Positions 42,025 through 50,542 of a DNA stretch of 52,916 nt are shown here, one piece after another (position 1 is the first letter of the stretch; each line of letters begins with the position of its first letter). Below the pieces are notes generated by a model. That model saw only the letters and a program-made list of their open reading frames with translations. It had not been told where the DNA came from and searched no databases. Source of the stretch: an uncultured Saprospiraceae bacterium (GTDB lineage Bacteria > Bacteroidota > Bacteroidia > Chitinophagales > Saprospiraceae). The translations under genes and the position numbers were made by a program. The stretch lies in NCBI GenBank assembly GCA_938015805.1, contig CALLXF010000065.1:1-52916 (forward strand). The letters are read 5' to 3'.

Positions 42025-43884
42025 TCAGTTGTTTTGTATTACTAGTTTTTTAAAGTACTTTTTCCCATTGGCTTTAAGCCCAATAATATATAAACCATTG
42101 TTTAAAAGGTCCGTTCTAAATGTATAATCCTTCCGATTTTTTGCGTCGATGGTTTTTACAATAGTCCCTCTGAGATCTATAATTACTACCTCCTCTATAT
42201 TATGAGTAGAATGGATAGATGCAAAGTTAATTGCTGGATTTGGTGATAAAATAAAACCTGCTGTTTTTGAAATTTGTTTTGTACTCGAGATGACACATTC
42301 CTCTATTAGAGCCCTACCATCTAAATCCCATTCTTCCTCGATGTCTATGCATAAATGGGTCATGACCGTAGGAGGTACATCTACTAATCGAGACGTGTTT
42401 TCATAATTATATATCGTTATAGAATCGGGTGTATTCCACTCCGCTCCTACAATACTTCCATTATTTTGCTCAGCGGAATGATCAATAGCGGTTACTAAAT
42501 CACCTCCTTCATTTAACTTCCAGTGTCCTATGAGTTGAGTAAAATTAGGATGGGTATCATTTACCGTTTTACATTCCCAACTGGATATAACCGCATCTGA
42601 TATAATACCTTCCCATATTCTAACCTCAGCAATAGATCCTGGAAAGTCAAAATTCTGATTAAAATCCGTTCCGAAAAATAAACCTTCGCCAGTGGTAATA
42701 TTTCCGATATTGGACATGTTTTCCTGATCTATAAAAACCCCATCTTGATACATTTTAAGCATGCCATCTCGATCAAAACTAGCTCCTAAAGTATGCCACT
42801 GATTATCTGCTATTTCTCCTCCAGTATTTATATCTACTCTGTTGCTACCATCTCCGATATTTAGTTTCCATTCTGGTCCGGATGGAAATTTAAATGAAAA
42901 TACAAAGCCTGTATTAAGACCACTATTCCAGTCTTTATTTCCGATGATGGCGTAGTCACCGCTGGAGTTTGTTCTTATTCTGCACTCTACTGTAAAATCT
43001 CGATCAGCTCCAAAATCATATAATGTATTATTTGCTATTTGTACAAAATCGTCATCTCCATCAAATAGTAGCTCTATAGAATCGCCTAGACAATTTATTG
43101 CTTGGTCCAAAACAGTGGTACTATCTCTATCTACCTTACGAGTAGGAATATTTTTTCCGCTAGCAATCATGAATATGTTTTGATGCTCTATGGTTACACC
43201 ACCATGGCTAAACCCTTCTCCTCCATGATCAGTAGTAACGATGATCAACCAATCCTCATTATCGTAATCAGGTCGATTTTCTACAGCTTGTAAAATATTT
43301 TCCAAAAGACTATCTACTTGTTCTATTGCAATAATATATTCTGGTTGGTCTGGTGAAAATCCAAAACTATGTCCTGCTCCATCTACTTGATCAAAATGTA
43401 AAAACATCACATCTGGATTATTTACTGATAAGTAATCTGCTGCTTGTGTAGAAACTTCCTCATCGGTATCGAGATTTAGCTTAAAGTCTGCATCTTCTAA
43501 AACGATATGATCATTTATAGGATTCCAGTTAACAAATGAGACAGTATGAAGATCAGGATTGCTATCTTCTATACGCTTAAAAAAAGATGGATAATCAGAG
43601 TAATTGTTTACGGTAAAGTCGTTTCCAGTTACTAAGTGCTTAGGAGACCTTACTCCGCATAATATAGCTGACCAGCCTGGACCACTTACAGTAATATCAT
43701 CATTTAAGCCATAGGCATCGTATAAACCGTTATCTATAAGTTTATCAATATTGGGAGTGGCGGCTACTTTAAGTGCATCAGGTCTTACTCCGTCGATTCC
43801 GATGATAAGGACTTTTTTAATATCTTGAGACTGGAGTAAAATAGGAAAAAAGCAAAAGGAAAAAAGAAGAAGTAGGTTTTTCAT
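42025..43884 (-). CDS. Secreted phosphodiesterase/alkaline-phosphatase-fold enzyme with LamG and T9SS domains
   Basis: 619 residues with a signal peptide. Residues about 20-265 form a type I phosphodiesterase/nucleotide pyrophosphatase: metal Asp31 in 'IIGIDGVRPDAL', nucleophile region 'VSGPGWSAILCGV' (Ser67), 'HFDQVDGAGHSFGF' and 'TTDHGGEGFSHGG'. Residues about 275-470 are a LamG/concanavalin-like domain ('FTVECRIRTNSSGDY', 'WHTLGASFDRDGMLKMYQDG'). A T9SS type A sorting domain (about 540-619, 'FILSPNPAINFASIHST') ends it. It probably removes phosphate or phosphodiester groups outside the cell, anchored by T9SS. Substrate is not predictable. The gene lies at the end of the trp operon in the same direction but beyond a hairpin, and is probably separate. 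Confidence 0.92.
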   Translation of the reverse strand: MKNLLLLFSFCFFPILLQSQDIKKVLIIGIDGVRPDALKVAATPNIDKLIDNGLYDAYGLNDDITVSGPGWSAILCGVRSPKHLVTGNDFTVNNYSDYPSFFKRIEDSNPDLHTVSFVNWNPINDHIVLEDADFKLNLDTDEEVSTQAADYLSVNNPDVMFLHFDQVDGAGHSFGFSPDQPEYIIAIEQVDSLLENILQAVENRPDYDNEDWLIIVTTDHGGEGFSHGGVTIEHQNIFMIASGKNIPTRKVDRDSTTVLDQAINCLGDSIELLFDGDDDFVQIANNTLYDFGADRDFTVECRIRTNSSGDYAIIGNKDWNSGLNTGFVFSFKFPSGPEWKLNIGDGSNRVDINTGGEIADNQWHTLGASFDRDGMLKMYQDGVFIDQENMSNIGNITTGEGLFFGTDFNQNFDFPGSIAEVRIWEGIISDAVISSWECKTVNDTHPNFTQLIGHWKLNEGGDLVTAIDHSAEQNNGSIVGAEWNTPDSITIYNYENTSRLVDVPPTVMTHLCIDIEEEWDLDGRALIEECVISSTKQISKTAGFILSPNPAINFASIHSTHNIEEVVIIDLRGTIVKTIDAKNRKDYTFRTDLLNNGLYIIGLKANGKKYFKKLVIQNN

Positions 43885-43944
43885 GATTATGTTTTCAGTA
43901 TGCTATTAAGTTACAAAAGCTGAACTGAAGAATGAGGATATTCA

Positions 43945-43973
43945 AGAGATATTTTAGTCTAAAAAATATCTCT
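43945..43973 (-). terminator. Hairpin at end of trp operon
   Basis: An 11-bp perfect AT-rich stem (AGAGATATTTT with AAAATATCTCT, 7-base loop) lies 10 bases after the trpA stop. The following bases on the minus strand are only weakly T-rich, so termination efficiency is uncertain, but the placement suits the operon end. Confidence 0.5.
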
Positions 43974-43983
43974 GACATACGAG

Positions 43984-44766
43984 TTAAAGGTTTTTGATAT
44001 TATAAACAAAATTTTGTATCGTTGTAGATATATCAGTTTCATTTTTCCCTAACGCCTTTATAAAAGCAGATCCTATAATTGCTCCATTTGCATACTGGCA
44101 GGCCTTTTTAAATGATTTATGATCATGTATGCCAAAACCAATTAGTGTGCGGTTCTTAAAATCATGATTTTTTATTTTTTTGAAGTACGTAACCTGCTTT
44201 TTTGAGATATCAGCTGTCTTACCTGTGATGCTTGACTGAGATACTACGTATATAAAACCGTTAGTCATTTGATCCATTTTAGCGATACGGTCATTGCTGG
44301 TTTCTGGAGTGATCAAAAAACACATACTTATCCCATATTTTTCGAACTGTTCTCTATGTTTTTTTTCATAAATTTCCACCGGTAGATCGGGGATGATGAG
44401 GGCATCGATGTTATGTGACTGACAGGTGGTGAGAAAGTGATCTATACCATACTGAATCATCTGATTATAGTATCCCATAAGGACTAGAGGAATTTTTGAG
44501 GTTGTGCGGATTTCCTTTATTTGCTTAAAAAGTAGATCTAGATGCATTCCATTTTTTAGAGCGATTTGGCTGCTGTTTTGGATTGTTTCTCCATCAGCGA
44601 GAGGATCAGAGTAGGGCATACCTAACTCTACTATATCTACACCGGCCTGTTCTAATGTAAGTACGACATCGACGGTACTGTTTAGATCAGGATATCCAGC
44701 CGTTACATAAACATTTAGAACATTTTGTTTTTTATCTCTAAATAGAGTGGTGATTTTATTTTCCAT
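43984..44766 (-). CDS. trpA: Tryptophan synthase alpha chain
   Basis: 260 residues from the ATG at 44766 (MENKITTLF). An upstream in-frame start would add eight residues outside the family. TIM-barrel with catalytic Glu47 in 'DIVELGMPYSDPLADG' and Asp58, and 'LLITPETSNDRI', 'YVVSQSSITG' and 'IGFGI' phosphate-binding loops. It cleaves indole-3-glycerol phosphate to indole and passes indole to TrpB. The start overlaps the trpB end by 11 bases. It is the last gene of the operon; a hairpin follows. Confidence 0.96.
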   Translation of the reverse strand: MENKITTLFRDKKQNVLNVYVTAGYPDLNSTVDVVLTLEQAGVDIVELGMPYSDPLADGETIQNSSQIALKNGMHLDLLFKQIKEIRTTSKIPLVLMGYYNQMIQYGIDHFLTTCQSHNIDALIIPDLPVEIYEKKHREQFEKYGISMCFLITPETSNDRIAKMDQMTNGFIYVVSQSSITGKTADISKKQVTYFKKIKNHDFKNRTLIGFGIHDHKSFKKACQYANGAIIGSAFIKALGKNETDISTTIQNFVYNIKNL

Positions 44767-45970
44767 CAGTTTTGTTATGGGCTTTATCATCTAGGTTTAA
44801 ATAATCGATGTAAGTGGCAAGATCTTTATCACCACGTCCAGATAAACAGACGACCAGTCGATCTTTCTTTTTTAATGATAGTTGTCCCAGTACAGCAAGA
44901 GCATGAGAAGTTTCTAATGCAGGAATGATACCTTCTAGTCTTGATAATTCTAGAGCTGCTTCTAAGGCCTGCTGATCAGTGGCATTTAGTACTTGAACTC
45001 TTTTAGTGTCTATTAGATGGGCATGCATCGGTCCTATGCCGGGATAGTCTAGACCAGCAGATAGAGAGTAAGGTTCTACAATCTGTCCGTCTTTAGTTTG
45101 CATAAGGATTGTTTTACTCCCGTGGATTATTCCTTTAGAGCCGAGAACGCTTGTGGCAGCAGAGTGTCCTGAGTTTATCCCTTTCCCTGCGGCCTCTACC
45201 AGTACTATTTCTACGTCTGTATTATCTACGTAATGGTATATAGCTCCTGCGGCATTAGATCCTCCGCCGACACAGGCGAGTATATAATTAGGATTTTCGT
45301 CTCCTGTTTGTTCTTTGAGTTGCCATTTCATTTCTTCACTGATAACAGACTGGAATAGAGCAACCATATCAGGGTAAGGATGGGGACCGACTACTGATCC
45401 TATAATGTAATGGGTATCCTTAGGGTTATTTATCCAGTCTCTAATCGCCTCATTAGTGGCATCTTTTAAGGTTTGACTTCCACTGGTTGCGGGTACGACT
45501 TTGGCTCCTAACATTTTCATTCTGGCTACATTAGGAGCTTGTCTTTTGATATCTGTACTTCCCATATATACGATACATTCTAATCCCATTAAGGCACATA
45601 CTGTTGCAGTAGCCACGCCATGTTGTCCTGCTCCTGTCTCTGCAATGATTCTTTTTTTCTTTAGCCTTTTAGCAAGTAAGATTTGTCCAATGGTATTATT
45701 TATTTTGTGAGCTCCAGTATGATTTAAGTCTTCTCGTTTTAGATAGATTTGTCCACCATATTTATTGGATAAATTCTGGGCTAGGTAAAGGGGTGACGGT
45801 CTTCCTACATAATCTTTTAGAAGGGATTTAAATTCATTCTGGAATGCTGGTTCTGCAATCAGATCTAAATAAACAGATCGTAAATTTTCTACAGAGGCAT
45901 AAAGCATTTCTGGAATAAATGCTCCTCCATATTCTCCATAAAAACCTTCTTTATTTACGTGATAGCTCAT
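44756..45970 (-). CDS. trpB: Tryptophan synthase beta chain
   Basis: 404 residues. PLP-lysine in 'REDLNHTGAHKINNTIG' (Lys89), 'AETGAGQHGVATA', the phosphate-binding 'CVGGGSNAAGAI', and 'GLDYPGIGPMHAHL' identify canonical TrpB1, which joins indole and serine. It overlaps trpF by 20 bases and trpA by 11, so translation of the set is coupled. Length and all motifs are normal. Confidence 0.98.
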   Translation of the reverse strand: MSYHVNKEGFYGEYGGAFIPEMLYASVENLRSVYLDLIAEPAFQNEFKSLLKDYVGRPSPLYLAQNLSNKYGGQIYLKREDLNHTGAHKINNTIGQILLAKRLKKKRIIAETGAGQHGVATATVCALMGLECIVYMGSTDIKRQAPNVARMKMLGAKVVPATSGSQTLKDATNEAIRDWINNPKDTHYIIGSVVGPHPYPDMVALFQSVISEEMKWQLKEQTGDENPNYILACVGGGSNAAGAIYHYVDNTDVEIVLVEAAGKGINSGHSAATSVLGSKGIIHGSKTILMQTKDGQIVEPYSLSAGLDYPGIGPMHAHLIDTKRVQVLNATDQQALEAALELSRLEGIIPALETSHALAVLGQLSLKKKDRLVVCLSGRGDKDLATYIDYLNLDDKAHNKTDGK

Positions 45971-46580
45971 TCCTGTTTTTTATAATATTTATAAAATGCG
46001 AGATCGTCTCTATATCTTTATCACCTGGCTGGAATTCAAATTTGCTATTTATATCCACTCCTATACATTGTGGTATTGATAATGATAAGAGATCGTCTGC
46101 GTGCTCAATGGATATACCGCCACTTAGTAAAAAGGGAATTGCTGAGGTATAATCCTTTAGTAATTTCCAGTCAAATTGTTTACCTGATCCGCCATACAGC
46201 GGAGTAAAAGTATCGAGTAAAAACATGTCCACAAATCCATAATTTTTAATTAAAGCGTAATCGATATTTTCTTTAATTCGCAACACTTTGATAACCTTTG
46301 TGCTTTTGTTTAACGTTTTGCAGTAGGCGACTGACTCGTCACCATGTAATTGTACATAGTCTAATCCATGTCGATCTATCAGTCGGAATACGTGATCTAT
46401 ATCTTCGTTTACAAAGACGCCTACTTTTTTAATATTTTCTGACAACATTGTATAATCTAAATTTGTAGAGAGATATCTTTTGGAGGGTCGATAGAAATTT
46501 AAGCCGATCATATCGATATTTAGTTTAGAGAGTTCATCTAGATTGTTCTGATATTTTATTCCGCATACTTTAACTTTCAT
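45951..46580 (-). CDS. trpF: Phosphoribosylanthranilate isomerase
   Basis: 209 residues starting 'MKVKVCGIKYQNNLDEL', with 'DYVQLHGDESVAYC', 'LLDTFTPLYGGSGKQFDW' and 'PFLLSGGIS', the standard TrpF set (catalytic Cys7 in KVCGIK). It isomerises N-(5-phosphoribosyl)anthranilate to CdRP. The start overlaps trpC by 11 bases. Slightly diverged loops (for example LNFYRPSKRYL) are typical for Bacteroidota. Confidence 0.95.
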   Translation of the reverse strand: MKVKVCGIKYQNNLDELSKLNIDMIGLNFYRPSKRYLSTNLDYTMLSENIKKVGVFVNEDIDHVFRLIDRHGLDYVQLHGDESVAYCKTLNKSTKVIKVLRIKENIDYALIKNYGFVDMFLLDTFTPLYGGSGKQFDWKLLKDYTSAIPFLLSGGISIEHADDLLSLSIPQCIGVDINSKFEFQPGDKDIETISHFINIIKNRNELSRK

Positions 46581-47379
46581 CTCTTAATGATCTTTGTTCC
46601 GTAAATGAGGTAAGTATGGATGATGCGGCAGCTCCGGGATCGGATTTACTCATAAACGATTCTCCGATCAGAAATCCATCAAATCCATTTTCCCATAGCA
46701 TCAGCATCGTATCGACATTATGGATTCCACTCTCAGATATTTTGCATAGTGCTGGTGGCAGCTGTCCGAGTAATTGTATAGAGTTATGATAGTCTACTTT
46801 AAACGTATCGAGGTCTCTATTATTTATACCGATAACATCTAGTTGTGTTGGAATCTTTTGTAGTTCCTCCTCATTGTGTATTTCTACTAGTACTTCTAAA
46901 CCTATTGATCTTGCAAGCTGGCTGAGATGGTTCATTTCTTTAGATGTCAGTATTCTAGCGATGAGTAATATAGCATCTGCACCGATGGCTTTTGCTTCTA
47001 TAATCTGATATTCATCGATGATAAAATCTTTTCGCAATACTGGTACGCCTACCTGAGATCGTGTTGTCTTTAGAAATTCTTTTTTTCCTCCAAAAAAGTG
47101 CTCATCTGTCAATATGGAAATACCTGAGGCTTTGGCATTTTGATAACCTAGGGTAACATCCGTTATGCTAGCTGTAAGATTTATATCAGATTTGCTCGGA
47201 GATTTTCTTTTAAATTCAGCAATTACTCCTGAGAGAGATGGATCACAGATAGATGCTTTGAGAGAATGACAAGAACGATCAAAATAAAATCCTTTTTCTA
47301 GTGCAGAGATCGGTTTGATGATTTTAGCTTTTGCAACTTCCTCTTTTTTATAGGCTACTATTTCATCCAGTATATGCAT
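46570..47379 (-). CDS. trpC: Indole-3-glycerol phosphate synthase
   Basis: 269 residues. 'VIAEFKRKSPSKSDINL' (substrate Lys), 'SILTDEHFFGG', 'VPVLRKDFIIDEYQI' (catalytic Lys), 'LVEIHNEEEL', 'IGINNRDLDTF' and 'SESGI' are all present. It closes CdRP to indole-3-glycerol phosphate. It starts 6 bases after trpD and overlaps trpF by 11 bases. Confidence 0.97.
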   Translation of the reverse strand: MHILDEIVAYKKEEVAKAKIIKPISALEKGFYFDRSCHSLKASICDPSLSGVIAEFKRKSPSKSDINLTASITDVTLGYQNAKASGISILTDEHFFGGKKEFLKTTRSQVGVPVLRKDFIIDEYQIIEAKAIGADAILLIARILTSKEMNHLSQLARSIGLEVLVEIHNEEELQKIPTQLDVIGINNRDLDTFKVDYHNSIQLLGQLPPALCKISESGIHNVDTMLMLWENGFDGFLIGESFMSKSDPGAAASSILTSFTEQRSLRDES

Positions 47380-47385
47380 AGTGAT

Positions 47386-48378
47386 CTAGGATAGAGAAAT
47401 TAATTTTTCGAAACTAGATTTTGCTTTACCAGATACGATACTCTCATTGGCCTCAGCCAAACAATCTGCAATCGATTGCTGAGGTTTAAAAGTCTGTATA
47501 GCTAATGCTGCATTTATAGAGACTACATCATTCTGAGCTGCTGTACCATTTCCATTTAGGATATCTGTAAATATTTTACCTGCCGCTGGAACATCATCTC
47601 CACCAAAAATAGCCTCTGGATTATACTGCGGTAAGTTTACGTCTTGTGGCGTAAAAAGCAACTCTTTTTCTTTCTGAGCCACTTTTACTTTTCCCGTAAG
47701 GGACACCTCATCATAACCGTCTAGAGCATGAAGGATACTATATTTAATTTCACTATTCTCATATAGATACTGATATAATCTCATGATCTTTAAGTTAAAA
47801 ACCCCGACTAACTGATGCGTAGGACGAGCTGGATTTACCAGGGGTCCGAGAAGATTAAAAAAAGTTTTTACTCCCAGTTGTTTTCTAATCGGTCCTATTG
47901 ATTTTAGAGCAGGGTGAAAAAGAGGAGCATGTAAAAAGCAGATATTAGACTTGTCGAGTTGTGTTTTTAACCTGGAGATATTATTGGTAAATCGGTAACC
48001 GAGATACTCTAGGACATTGCTGGATCCACATACTGAGGACACACCATAGTTACCGTGTTTAGAAACTTTATATCCAGCTCCTGCGACTACAAACGCTGAA
48101 GTCGTAGAAATATTAAATGTGTTTTTACCATCTCCGCCAGTGCCACAGACATCGATCGTTTCCAGACCCTCGAGATCTACCGCAACACATAGTTCTAAGA
48201 GTGCAGATTTAAAACCATCTAGCTCGTCCACTGAGATTCCTCTCATAAGGTAAACGCTGATAAAAGACGCTATCTGACTGGCGTTATATTTTTCTAGTGA
48301 GATATCTACGAGGATTTTACGGGACTGCTCTTTACTTAATTTTTTATGCTCGTATAATAGGTTTAGTATTTCTTTCAT
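47386..48378 (-). CDS. trpD: Anthranilate phosphoribosyltransferase
   Basis: 330 residues. PRPP site 'DVCGTGGDGKNTFNIST' (about 77-91), 'KHGNYGVSSVCGSSNVLEYLG', 'LHAPLFHPALKSIGPIRKQLGVKTFFNLLGPLVNPA' and the second half 'HALDGYDEVSLTG' give a complete TrpD. It transfers phosphoribose to anthranilate. It starts 5 bases after the trpG stop. It is a separate protein from TrpG, unlike the fused TrpGD of enterobacteria. Confidence 0.97.
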   Translation of the reverse strand: MKEILNLLYEHKKLSKEQSRKILVDISLEKYNASQIASFISVYLMRGISVDELDGFKSALLELCVAVDLEGLETIDVCGTGGDGKNTFNISTTSAFVVAGAGYKVSKHGNYGVSSVCGSSNVLEYLGYRFTNNISRLKTQLDKSNICFLHAPLFHPALKSIGPIRKQLGVKTFFNLLGPLVNPARPTHQLVGVFNLKIMRLYQYLYENSEIKYSILHALDGYDEVSLTGKVKVAQKEKELLFTPQDVNLPQYNPEAIFGGDDVPAAGKIFTDILNGNGTAAQNDVVSINAALAIQTFKPQQSIADCLAEANESIVSGKAKSSFEKLISLS

Positions 48379-48383
48379 ATGAG

Positions 48384-48959
48384 CTAAGCGTTATTTAGAA
48401 AATTAGTGAGCATGAGATTACCTTCTAAAGTCATAATAGATTCTGGATGGAATTGTACTGCATATACTTTATCATTAGTATGTTCTATAGACATGATCTG
48501 TCCGTTCTCATCTCTACTGGTGATCCGTAAATTATCTGTGATATTTTGTTCATCGATTACCCAGGAGTGGTAACGACCAGCTTTAAAAGGTTTAGGTAAT
48601 TCCTTAAACAGGATTGTTTCCTGATCCGTCACAAATATATCTGACTGGATACCGTGATATACCTGATCCAGATTTTTAAGTTTACATCCATAAACTTCTG
48701 CGATGGCTTGTAGTCCGAGACAGACACCTAGTATTTTTTTTGTTTCCTTGTAATTTTTTATGATTTGTTTTAGTAATCCTGATTCGTCAGGGAGTCCAGG
48801 TCCTGGAGATAAGATGATATAGTCATATCCTCCGACCTCATCGATTGCAAGTTGATCGTTCTTTTTTACAGTGATCTCATGACCTACGATTTCCTCTATG
48901 GTATGGACAAGATTGTACGTAAAAGAATCGTAATTATCTATAAGTATTATTTTTTTCAT
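48384..48959 (-). CDS. trpG: Anthranilate synthase glutamine amidotransferase subunit
   Basis: 191 residues, class I amidotransferase with 'LIDNYDSFTYNLVHTIEE', oxyanion 'ILSPGPGLPDESG', nucleophile Cys80 in 'ILGVCLGLQAIAEVYG', and the His/Glu pair in 'VQFHPESIMT'. It feeds ammonia from glutamine to TrpE. It could also be shared with folate synthesis (PabA role), which the sequence cannot tell. The gene follows trpE by 2 bases. Confidence 0.96.
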   Translation of the reverse strand: MKKIILIDNYDSFTYNLVHTIEEIVGHEITVKKNDQLAIDEVGGYDYIILSPGPGLPDESGLLKQIIKNYKETKKILGVCLGLQAIAEVYGCKLKNLDQVYHGIQSDIFVTDQETILFKELPKPFKAGRYHSWVIDEQNITDNLRITSRDENGQIMSIEHTNDKVYAVQFHPESIMTLEGNLMLTNFLNNA

Positions 48960-48961
48960 CT

Positions 48962-50323
48962 TTAAATTTCTTCTGCTTTTACTAATGCTTTTTTAAGAGC
49001 AGCTAGTTTATTATTTACTTCTTGCAATTCGCTTTCTTCATCGGAAGAGATGACTAAACCTGCACCAGCCTGAAAGGAAAGGGTATTATTATGGCTTACA
49101 AAGGATCGTATAACAATAGCGTGATTTAGATTTCCATTAAAATTGATCATTCCGATCCCGCCTCCGTAAAATCCTCTTCGCTGAGGCTCATACTCATCTA
49201 TAAGTTGTAGGGCTCTATGCTTAGGGGCTCCCGATAAAGTTCCTGCTGGAAAACTATCCACAAAAATCTGATAGGCTGAGATTTCTTTATTTACGGTTCC
49301 TTTTACAATCGATACCAGGTGGATCACATGACTAAAATACTGTACTTCTTTATACGAACTGACATGCACATTTTTACAGTTTTTACTGAGGTCGTTTCGT
49401 GCTAGATCTACGAGCATGATATGTTCTGCTGATTCTTTAGGATCGTTTAATAATAGCTCCGCTCTTTTAGCATCTTCTGTGGTTATTCCGCTTCTTTTAA
49501 AAGTTCCTGCGATCGGATGGATTTCTGCCATTCCTCCTTCCACTTTTAGCTGTGCCTCTGGGGACGAACCAAATATTTTATAAGAGCCATAGTCAAAATA
49601 GAACAAGTACGGACTTGGATTTATGGATCGTAATGTACGGTAAACGTTTAGATCATCTCCAGTAAATTTTTGCGAATACTGTCGAGATAGAACTAACTGA
49701 AATACATCACCACGCTGGCAGTGTGCTTTTGCTTTAGTCACCATCTCTCGATAATCGTTATCCTTTAAATTAGATGTTTCTGCACCGTTTAGTTTAAAAT
49801 TATAGGACTGGAAATCTTGGTTTTGAATGAGTCTTTTAATTTCTGAAAGTTGGCTGTCTTCTCCTTCTGGACAATGCTCTATTATTTTTAGCGTATTTCT
49901 GAAGTGATCAAATTCGATAACAAATCGAAAAAAATCATATCGTATCGTCGGGATATCTTTGCGGTAGTTATCATTAGTAAGAGTTATATTTTCAAAAACA
50001 GCTACACTATCAAATCCAGTAAACCCAAAGACACCATCCAGGTTATGGACATCTAAAGTAGAGTGAGATTGGAGATAAATATTTAATTCATCGATGATAT
50101 TAGTAAACGATTTTTCTTCTTGATTAATAGTAAGTTTATTGTTTTTATAGACCAGTTGCGTAAGGGAATCAAAACATAAAAATGACTGGCTATCTTCTTT
50201 GGAAGAATAGTCGCTACTTTCTAAAAGTAATACCTCACTGTATCGCTCTCGTATTTTTAAAAATAGGCCCAGAGGGGTGGTGAGATCTGCTAGTTGGTCA
50301 TATATGTAATTAGAGTATTTCAT
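48962..50323 (-). CDS. trpE: Anthranilate synthase component I
   Basis: 453 residues. The feedback site LLES is intact (33-36), so allosteric inhibition by tryptophan is likely. The chorismate core has 'QLVLSRQYSQKF', 'SPYLFYFDYGSYKIFGSSPE', 'IAGTFKRSGITTEDAKRAELLLNDPKE', 'HIMLVDLARNDL' and 'GTLSGAPKHRALQLIDEYEP' in order. It makes anthranilate from chorismate with ammonia from TrpG. It is the first structural gene of the operon, and its ATG lies 26 bases beyond the attenuator terminator, so it is transcribed only when that hairpin is not formed. Confidence 0.97.
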   Translation of the reverse strand: MKYSNYIYDQLADLTTPLGLFLKIRERYSEVLLLESSDYSSKEDSQSFLCFDSLTQLVYKNNKLTINQEEKSFTNIIDELNIYLQSHSTLDVHNLDGVFGFTGFDSVAVFENITLTNDNYRKDIPTIRYDFFRFVIEFDHFRNTLKIIEHCPEGEDSQLSEIKRLIQNQDFQSYNFKLNGAETSNLKDNDYREMVTKAKAHCQRGDVFQLVLSRQYSQKFTGDDLNVYRTLRSINPSPYLFYFDYGSYKIFGSSPEAQLKVEGGMAEIHPIAGTFKRSGITTEDAKRAELLLNDPKESAEHIMLVDLARNDLSKNCKNVHVSSYKEVQYFSHVIHLVSIVKGTVNKEISAYQIFVDSFPAGTLSGAPKHRALQLIDEYEPQRRGFYGGGIGMINFNGNLNHAIVIRSFVSHNNTLSFQAGAGLVISSDEESELQEVNNKLAALKKALVKAEEI

Positions 50324-50348
50324 TTATTTCACTATCACTTTAACAAAA

Positions 50349-50379
50349 AAAAGGCTTGTCGGGTATCGACAAGCCTTTT
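50349..50379 (-). terminator. Attenuator terminator of the trp operon
   Basis: A perfect 13-bp stem (arms 50367-50379 and 50349-50361, 5-base loop; minus strand starting AAAAGGCTTGTCG) ends in eight T. It sits between the leader peptide stop (50403) and trpE, so the leader transcript ends here unless the first arm is sequestered. CGATAGCT (50401-50408, minus) pairs with the arm GGCTTGTCG in eight pairs with one bulge, giving the antiterminator. Confidence 0.9.
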
Positions 50380-50402
50380 ATATTTTTAGTAACTGGTACT
50401 AG

Positions 50403-50465
50403 CTATCGTATCCATTTATAGAATTTAGACTGCAGCCACCACCAATTTTTATTATTCATAATCAT
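50403..50465 (-). CDS. trpL: trp operon leader peptide with Trp-Trp-Trp
   Basis: A 20-codon ORF on the minus strand, MIMNNKNWWWLQSKFYKWIR-stop, has four Trp codons of twenty, three of them consecutive (50436-50444). This is far above chance. It lies directly before a strong terminator and the trpE gene. A stalled ribosome at the Trp codons would cover strand 1 (TGGTGGCT, 50434-50441), which otherwise pairs with AGCTAGTACCA (50394-50404). This is the layout of tryptophan attenuation. The Bacteroid-trp RNA motif in Rfam, as I recall it, describes the same arrangement. The second ATG (50459) may be the actual start because the first is only 4 bases after the -7 element. Confidence 0.85.
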   Translation of the reverse strand: MIMNNKNWWWLQSKFYKWIR

Positions 50466-50469
50466 ACTA

Positions 50470-50500
50470 CAAAGCTGTGTTATTTTTATTTAAGATCAAA
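50470..50500 (-). promoter_or_regulatory. Probable trp operon promoter (-33 TTTG, -7 CAGCTTTG)
   Basis: On the minus strand TTTG (50497-50500) and CAGCTTTG (50470-50477) are separated by 19 bases, the spacing used by Bacteroidota sigma-A promoters (-33 TTTG, -7 TAnnTTTG; here the first T is C). Transcription would begin a few bases before the leader peptide start codon, so the leader is close to leaderless. Confidence 0.55.
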
Positions 50501-50542
50501 TTTTCTGGAAATAAAATTGATATAATTTTTTTTGTAATTGGT

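Noticed and set aside
49800-50323. TrpE as truncated because it is shorter than enterobacterial TrpE
   Set aside because: All core and feedback motifs are present in order and short TrpE forms around 450-470 residues are normal in this phylum.
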